Shown here one piece after another: positions 59,379 to 64,000 of a stretch of DNA of 64,000 nt (position 1 is the stretch's first letter; each line of letters begins with the position of its first letter). The position numbers and the translations under genes are program-made. Source of the DNA: Actinomycetota bacterium. Lineage in GTDB: Bacteria; Actinomycetota; Geothermincolia; Fen-727; Anoxymicrobiaceae. The stretch covers positions 1-64,000 of the forward strand of contig JAHJCO010000008.1 of NCBI GenBank assembly GCA_018831265.1, in the 5' to 3' direction. The notes beneath the pieces are model-generated. The model had not been told where the DNA came from. It was given only the letters and a program-made list of their open reading frames with translations, and made no database searches.

Positions 59379-59460
59379 ACGCCCGCGGACCTCAACCGGG
59401 GATCCCACAACGCTCGAGCGCGGGCACCAGGCCCGGGTCTCGAGGGGAAGCACAGGCACT

Positions 59461-60603
59461 TTGAACGGCAAGGACTACTACAAGACGCTCGGTGTCCCCA
59501 AGGACGCCGGCAAAGACGACATAAAGAAGGCGTACCGCAAGCTCGCCCACGAGTACCACCCTGACAAGAACCCCGGCAACAAGGCGGCCGAGGAGAAGTT
59601 CAAGGAGATCGCCGAGGCGTACGAGGTCCTCTCCAACGACGAGAAGCGGTCCCAGTACGATTCGGGGAGGCTGTTCACCGGGGCTGGAGCGGGTCCCCAG
59701 GGCGGGTTCCGTCCGGAGGACTTCGGCGGCGGCTTCCAGGGTTTCGACTTCGGGGCCGGGCAGGGATTCGAGTTCAGCGGCGACATCGGCGATATCTTCA
59801 ACATGTTCGGCATGGGCGGCGCGGGCGCCGGCGGCGGCCAGCCGCGGGGCAGGCGTCGCGGGCAGCGCGGCAACGACGTCGAGGTGACGGTGAACATGTC
59901 GTTCGACGACGCTTTGAGTGGCGCGGAGGTCCCGGTGACCATGAACCGGACGCAGGCCTGCGAGACCTGCAAGGGTCTCGGCTCCGCCCCGGGGACGCTC
60001 CCGGAGACCTGCTCGAACTGCGGCGGACGCGGGACCGTGACCGAGAGCCAGGGCATGTTCGGCCTGTCCCGTCCCTGCCCGGTGTGCGGTGGACGCGGGA
60101 CCATCATCCGGAACCCCTGCCCGACCTGCCACGGGGTCGGTACCCTGCGGGTGCCGAAGAAGACCAAGGTGCGAATACCGCCGGGTGTCTCCGACGGCTC
60201 GAGGATCCGGTTCAAGGGCAAGGGAGAGCACGGGCAGGGAGGCGGACCCGCCGGGGACCTGTACGTCCTGGCCAAGGTCGAAAAGCACCCCTTCTTCGGG
60301 CGTAAGAACTCCGACATCACGCTGGAGGTCCCCTTGACGTTCAGCGAGGCGGCGCTGGGGACCTCGGTCGAGGTCCCGACCACCGCCGGCAAGGTGAAGC
60401 TGAAGATACCCGCGGGCACCCAGAGCGGCCGGGTGTTCCGGATGCGGGGGAAGGGCGCCCCGAAGCTCAAGGGCAAGGGTCACGGCGACATGCTGGTGAC
60501 CGTGAAGGTTGCGGTTCCCCAGAAGCTGAACAAGAAGGAAAGAGAGGCGATAGAGGGCCTGGCCGAGGTCGAGCCCGGGGACCTGCGGGCGCACCTGAAG
60601 TAG
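59461..60603 (+). CDS. dnaJ: Co-chaperone DnaJ
   Basis: 380 residues from TTG 59461. The J-domain (about 5-68) has HPDKN in [19 protein letters not shown]; a Gly/Phe-rich stretch follows; the zinc domain has four CxxCxGxG-type motifs ([36 protein letters not shown]). The C-terminal domains carry [17 protein letters not shown]. Stimulates DnaK ATPase and delivers clients. Confidence 0.97.
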   Translation: MNGKDYYKTLGVPKDAGKDDIKKAYRKLAHEYHPDKNPGNKAAEEKFKEIAEAYEVLSNDEKRSQYDSGRLFTGAGAGPQGGFRPEDFGGGFQGFDFGAGQGFEFSGDIGDIFNMFGMGGAGAGGGQPRGRRRGQRGNDVEVTVNMSFDDALSGAEVPVTMNRTQACETCKGLGSAPGTLPETCSNCGGRGTVTESQGMFGLSRPCPVCGGRGTIIRNPCPTCHGVGTLRVPKKTKVRIPPGVSDGSRIRFKGKGEHGQGGGPAGDLYVLAKVEKHPFFGRKNSDITLEVPLTFSEAALGTSVEVPTTAGKVKLKIPAGTQSGRVFRMRGKGAPKLKGKGHGDMLVTVKVAVPQKLNKKEREAIEGLAEVEPGDLRAHLK

Positions 60604-60610
60604 ACCTCTT

Positions 60611-60631
60611 GGGGGCGGACTCCAGTCCGCC
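60611..60631. repeat. GGCGGACT hairpin between dnaJ and hspR
   Basis: GGGCGGACTCCAGTCCGCCC forms a 9-bp stem over 2 nt. The same stem with a different centre stands at 3571-3588, so this is a dispersed element that also serves as the dnaJ-hspR spacer. Confidence 0.5.
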
Positions 60632-60648
60632 CGGGGGACGAGGAAGTC

Positions 60649-61044
60649 ATGGAGAAGGACCAGAAAGAAGGGCTCTATATTATAAGCGTGGCGGCGCAGC
60701 TGGCCGACGTGCATCCCCAGACACTGCGCATGTACGAGCGCAGGGGACTGCTGCTACCCCAGCGCACCGCAAAGAACAGGCGCCGATACTCGGACGAGGA
60801 CATCGAGCGGCTCCGGCACATACAGGAGCTGACCCAGGCCGAGGGGCTGAACCTCTCCGGGGTCCGCATGGTCCTCGAGATGGAGGACGAGCTGGCAAAC
60901 CTGCGAGAGAGGGTGGCGGCCATGCAGGAGCAGATGAACGAGGTCCAGCGCATGGCCCGCGAGCAGATGGAAGAAGTGAAGCGCCGGGTAGCGCTGTCCG
61001 CGAAACCGCCCGCCAGCATAATGCTCCGAAGGGGTCGCCGCTGA
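60649..61044 (+). CDS. hspR: Heat-shock repressor HspR (MerR family)
   Basis: 131 residues. GLYIISVAAQLADVHPQTLRMYERRGLL and NRRRYSDEDIERLRHIQEL are the MerR-type HTH and wing in the HspR wording; a coiled coil (MEDELANLRERVAAMQEQMNEV) follows. Last gene of the operon; it should bind the HAIR-like element at 56196-56216 and close a feedback loop. Confidence 0.93.
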   Translation: MEKDQKEGLYIISVAAQLADVHPQTLRMYERRGLLLPQRTAKNRRRYSDEDIERLRHIQELTQAEGLNLSGVRMVLEMEDELANLRERVAAMQEQMNEVQRMAREQMEEVKRRVALSAKPPASIMLRRGRR

Positions 61045-61141
61045 TCGCTCGGACGCGCTGGTCCGGGTCTTCAGTCACGGTCTTCCTTTCCGCGCGAAGC
61101 CCTATAATGGTGATCGTGCCTGACGATCCCGGATGGAGACC

Positions 61142-62524
61142 ATGAGAGCGAAGTACGACGTAGTCATAGTCGGTGCCGGGCCCGCGGGGATATTCTGCGC
61201 GCTGGAGCTGACCCGCCGGTCCGACCTGAAGGTCCTTCTCCTCGACAAGGGTGAAGGACTGAACAGGCGGCAGTGCCCTTCGCCCCTGGGCCTGTGCAGG
61301 CACTGCGATCCCTGCGCGGTCATGACCGGCTGGGGCGGCGCCGGCGCGTTCTCCGACGGCAAGCTCACCCTGTCCCCCCAGATAGGCGGCTGGCTGGCCG
61401 AGCTGCTTCCAGTGTCCAGGGTCGAGAAGCTCATCGAGCGCGTGGACCGGATGTACCAGGAGTTCGGGGCGCCGCAGCAGGTCTTCGGGGACGACCGGGA
61501 AGCGGTGGGGGAGATAGCGCGCAACGCGGTCAAGGCCGACCTCCTGCTGATGCCCTCCCGGGTCCGGCACATGGGCACCGACTTCTGCCCCAGGGTCCTG
61601 GGGGCGATGTACGAAGAGCTCGCGGGAAAGCTCGACATAGAGATGAGGACCGAGGTCGACGGGATCCGTGTCAGGGAGGGAGCGGTCGCGGGGGTCAGCA
61701 CCGAGGACGGACGGCGCGTCAACTGCCGGTACCTGGTGGCGGCGCCCGGGCGGAGCGGGGCCGAGTGGTTCAACGACGTCGCCGGGAAGCTCGGGCTGGC
61801 GCGCAACAACAACATGGTGGACATCGGGGTGCGGGTCGAGGTGCCGGCGGTGATCATGGCGCCCCTGACCGACACGCTGTACGAGCCGAAGCTGATCTAC
61901 TACTCCAAGGCCAGCGAGGACCGGGTCCGGACGTTCTGCATGAACCCCAACGGCGCGGTCATCACCGAGTACTACGGCGACGTCCTGACCGTAAACGGGC
62001 ACTCCTTCACGGAGAGCAGGACCGACAACACCAACTTCGCGCTGCTGGTGGACAAGCGTTTCACGGAGCCGTTCCGGGAGCCCATCGCCTACGGGGAGTA
62101 CATAGCCAGGCTGGCGAACCTCCTCGGAGACGGCATCCTGGTGCAGAGGCTCGGCGACCTGCTCCTGGGCAGGCGGTCCAATCCCAGGCGCATGGCGCGG
62201 TGCACCACCACGCCGACGCTGGCCGAGGCGACCCCGGGGGACCTGTCGCTGGTGCTCCCCTTCAGATACCTCTCCGCGATACTGGAGATGATCTCGGCTC
62301 TGGACAAGCTCGTGCCGGGCACCTTCTCGCGCAACACCCTGCTCTACGGCATCGAGGTAAAGTTCTACTCGTCGCGCCTCAAGGTGACGACGGGCATGGA
62401 GAGCCAGGTGCGCAACCTGTTCGGGGCGGGTGACGGGGTCGGAATCACCAGGGGCCTGGTGCAGGCCTCGGCCTCGGGGCTGCTGGCCGCCGAGTCCATC
62501 CTCAAGCGCGAACGCGCCGGCTGA
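61142..62524 (+). CDS. FAD-dependent oxidoreductase (COG2509-like)
   Basis: 460 residues from ATG 61142 (GGAGACC upstream). YDVVIVGAGPAGIFCALEL is the N-terminal FAD fold; LDKGEGLNRRQCP and CRHCDPCAVMTGWGGAGAFSDGKL carry a Cys set and the SDGKL signature of this dehydrogenase group; NLFGAGDGVGITRGLVQASASG ends the FAD site. Members are uncharacterised, related to thiamine-thiazole and HI0933-like flavoproteins. Follows hspR by 97 nt; separate transcript likely. Confidence 0.8.
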   Translation: MRAKYDVVIVGAGPAGIFCALELTRRSDLKVLLLDKGEGLNRRQCPSPLGLCRHCDPCAVMTGWGGAGAFSDGKLTLSPQIGGWLAELLPVSRVEKLIERVDRMYQEFGAPQQVFGDDREAVGEIARNAVKADLLLMPSRVRHMGTDFCPRVLGAMYEELAGKLDIEMRTEVDGIRVREGAVAGVSTEDGRRVNCRYLVAAPGRSGAEWFNDVAGKLGLARNNNMVDIGVRVEVPAVIMAPLTDTLYEPKLIYYSKASEDRVRTFCMNPNGAVITEYYGDVLTVNGHSFTESRTDNTNFALLVDKRFTEPFREPIAYGEYIARLANLLGDGILVQRLGDLLLGRRSNPRRMARCTTTPTLAEATPGDLSLVLPFRYLSAILEMISALDKLVPGTFSRNTLLYGIEVKFYSSRLKVTTGMESQVRNLFGAGDGVGITRGLVQASASGLLAAESILKRERAG

Positions 62525-62544
62525 TGTCGTGGCGTGATTCCGTC

Positions 62545-63114
62545 TCAGGTTGACGCTGGAGGCGGTATCAGCGCACCGCAATCCCCGCAGTACATGTAGT
62601 CAGTGTTCCACCCTGATCCACAGTTCGGACAGAATACCTTTCCTCCAGGAACCGGAGTCGGCACCTGCGCGGACGTGCTACTGTCTTGAGTCACCCTGGT
62701 CTGGATGGGGGACGTCGGTGGCTTGAAGCTTGATCCGTCGGTAGGACCGTAACTCGACAGCGGGGCAGCAGAGGGAGGAACAGTGGGGGCCGACCGGTAT
62801 ACGCGGGGGTCCTGCGCCGGTGCGTAGGCCGTGGCGGGCCTCGACGTCCACTCGGAAACCCGTGTGTGTGTCCGGCGCACCAGGTGGACTACAAAGACGA
62901 TCAGCAATCCCAGGACTGGCCCCAGGTAGAGCCCCAGGAGGAACCCCAGCCAGTAGTTGAAGCGAGCCCTCGTCATTATCCTCCCACAGAGGTGACACAG
63001 CGCCATCTCGATGAGGAACGCCAGAAAGATCATCAGTGATACGGTACCCCAGGCCTGTGAAGATATTGCCGGCGGACCGGAGCTCACAACCTGTGCCGCG
63101 TAGACCGGGGACAT
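62545..63114 (-). CDS. Membrane protein with C-terminal zinc ribbon
   Basis: 189 residues from ATG 63114, 2 nt after the stop of the upstream gene. Two helices (VSLMIFLAFLIEMALCHLC and NYWLGFLLGLYLGPVLGLLIVF), a Pro/Ser/Thr-rich linker, and a double CxxC ribbon at the end (FCPNCGSGWNTDYMYCGDCGALI). Same architecture as the upstream gene, so a paralogous pair. Function unknown. Confidence 0.6.
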   Translation of the reverse strand: MSPVYAAQVVSSGPPAISSQAWGTVSLMIFLAFLIEMALCHLCGRIMTRARFNYWLGFLLGLYLGPVLGLLIVFVVHLVRRTHTRVSEWTSRPATAYAPAQDPRVYRSAPTVPPSAAPLSSYGPTDGSSFKPPTSPIQTRVTQDSSTSAQVPTPVPGGKVFCPNCGSGWNTDYMYCGDCGALIPPPAST

Positions 63115-63116
63115 GG

Positions 63117-63590
63117 TCAACGCCCCCACAGCCGGGCTCCACAGAAGCTGCAGACGGTCTCCTCACCGAGGATCCCGGTGCCACAGCTGGGACAGGCCGG
63201 TCTTCCGGCGTGTACGTCGGAGGCTTGTGCCGCCGGGCCGGTTCCCTGGATGGACGGATGGACCGGTTCGCCGGCAAGCTGGGGGTCCTCGAAATCCACG
63301 GGCGAGTAGGTCGGCCCACGGCGCTGTTTCTTTCTGTCCGGATCGGCCAGGGTGACCCCGAAACCTCGACCGAAATAGATGATGGTACAGACAACAGCGC
63401 CGAGTATCGTAAGCCCGGCGCCGAGCAGGAACCCGACGGCGTAGGTCCAGCCGACCTCCTGGGTCAGCCTGCCGCAGCCGTTGGCCTGTAGAAACCACAC
63501 GGTCAGCCCCAGGCATATGTAGAGGATGATGAATCCCGGGTGTATCTTCTCGACCGTCCCAGCGGCTGCTGCGAGCGGAGCAATGAACAC
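63117..63590 (-). CDS. Membrane protein with C-terminal zinc ribbon
   Basis: 157 residues. Two helices (GFIILYICLGLTVWFLQANGCG and TYAVGFLLGAGLTILGAVVCTIIYF), linker, then CPSCGTGILGEETVCSFCGARL. Coupled to the similar gene downstream. The divergent purA start lies 190 nt away. Confidence 0.6.
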   Translation of the reverse strand: MFIAPLAAAAGTVEKIHPGFIILYICLGLTVWFLQANGCGRLTQEVGWTYAVGFLLGAGLTILGAVVCTIIYFGRGFGVTLADPDRKKQRRGPTYSPVDFEDPQLAGEPVHPSIQGTGPAAQASDVHAGRPACPSCGTGILGEETVCSFCGARLWGR

Positions 63591-63782
63591 AGATCACCCC
63601 GTTTCTCCTGTGCGGCGCCGGACGGCTGTTCACTCCCGCCGGTCAGTGGTTAGTTGGTGCCGTCTTTGCCGCCCCGATTATACATCGGGTGCAGTTCCTC
63701 TATTGGGGTATCTCACCGTTTCGGCGCTCCCTCCCGTGTTATATTAGGCGCTGGAGAGCAGGGCGCACACAGGGGGGCTGGG

Positions 63783-64000
63783 ATGCCTGCGACCGTGGTC
63801 CTCGGCGCGCAGTGGGGCGACGAGGGAAAAGGAAAGATCACCGACCTCATGGCGGACCGCATGGACTTCGTGGTCCGGTTCGCGGGGGGCAACAACGCCG
63901 GCCACACGGTGGTTTGCGGCGAGGACGAGTTCAAGCTGCACCTGATGCCGTCGGGCATACTCTACCCCCACATCACCACCGTGATCGGCAACGGCGTGGT
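63783..64000 (+). CDS. purA: Adenylosuccinate synthetase, N-terminal part (cut by window edge)
   Basis: 72 residues visible from ATG 63783. [20 protein letters not shown] is the GTP/IMP-binding loop with catalytic Asp, and [12 protein letters not shown] the IMP loop with the catalytic His. Makes adenylosuccinate from IMP and aspartate in AMP synthesis. A TATATT-like -10 stands near 63739. Confidence 0.95.
   Translation, partial: MPATVVLGAQWGDEGKGKITDLMADRMDFVVRFAGGNNAGHTVVCGEDEFKLHLMPSGILYPHITTVIGNGV

Overview
The window looks like chromosome of an uncultivated, high-GC, deep-branching member of the Actinomycetota. The evidence is a dnaK-hsp20-grpE-dnaJ-hspR operon ending in a MerR-type HspR with a HAIR-like operator over the dnaK promoter, frequent GTG/TTG starts, a DUF7144-type membrane protein, and six large exported proteins built on the WYLAEG...NPN (DUF5719-like) surface module. 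A SigH-like sigma factor, many Fe-S proteins and an orange-protein (ORP)-like cluster suggest an anaerobic or microaerophilic life. No tRNA, rRNA, CRISPR array or transposase gene was recognised. The lineage is inferred, not proven.

Layout. 1-6.1 kb: edge of an alpha/beta hydrolase, a decayed isochorismatase-type gene, a propeller/module exoprotein, an MBL-fold hydrolase, an unknown protein, a lipoprotein. 6.1-8.6 kb: nitronate monooxygenase-like enzyme, orphan CopG/BrnA-type antitoxin, small membrane proteins, a truncated radical SAM gene. 8.6-16.1 kb: two facing half-clusters of an ORP-like system (two MinD-type ATPases with ferredoxin inserts, an Mrp-NifX fusion, two DUF134 regulators, NifX-like proteins, small zinc ribbons, a class II MBL enzyme), each led by a CATATG-centred dyad. 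16.2-20 kb: a 1270-residue exoprotein. 20.2-23.3 kb: a visibly lower-GC PadR / HAAS-pentapeptide / ABC exporter operon, probably acquired. 23.4-34 kb: ThyA, nitroreductase, exoproteins including an L,D-transpeptidase, S41-like protease, a duplicated zinc-ribbon protein, a methyltransferase, RsmI and an AbrB-type regulator. 34-46 kb: TldD, Fe-S proteins, CrtI-like oxidoreductase, signal peptidase, MBL hydrolase and acyl-CoA dehydrogenase, another exoprotein, TatA. 47-55.7 kb: a glycosidase exoprotein, an acyl-CoA synthetase subunit, an interrupted pilin-like gene, a methanogenesis-marker-11 homologue coupled to an MSMEG_0568-type radical SAM protein, SigH-like sigma factor and a ferredoxin. 56.2-61 kb: heat-shock operon. 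61-64 kb: FAD oxidoreductase, two zinc-ribbon membrane proteins and the start of purA.

Two patterns run through the whole window. First, six exported proteins each carry exactly four tandem WYLAEG-type modules joined to different partners (propellers, SGNH-like domain, L,D-transpeptidase, GH17-like glycosidase). Second, the spaces between genes carry several families of short palindromes whose arms change in a compensatory way around a conserved core. These often supply, or directly abut, the stop codon of a neighbouring gene.
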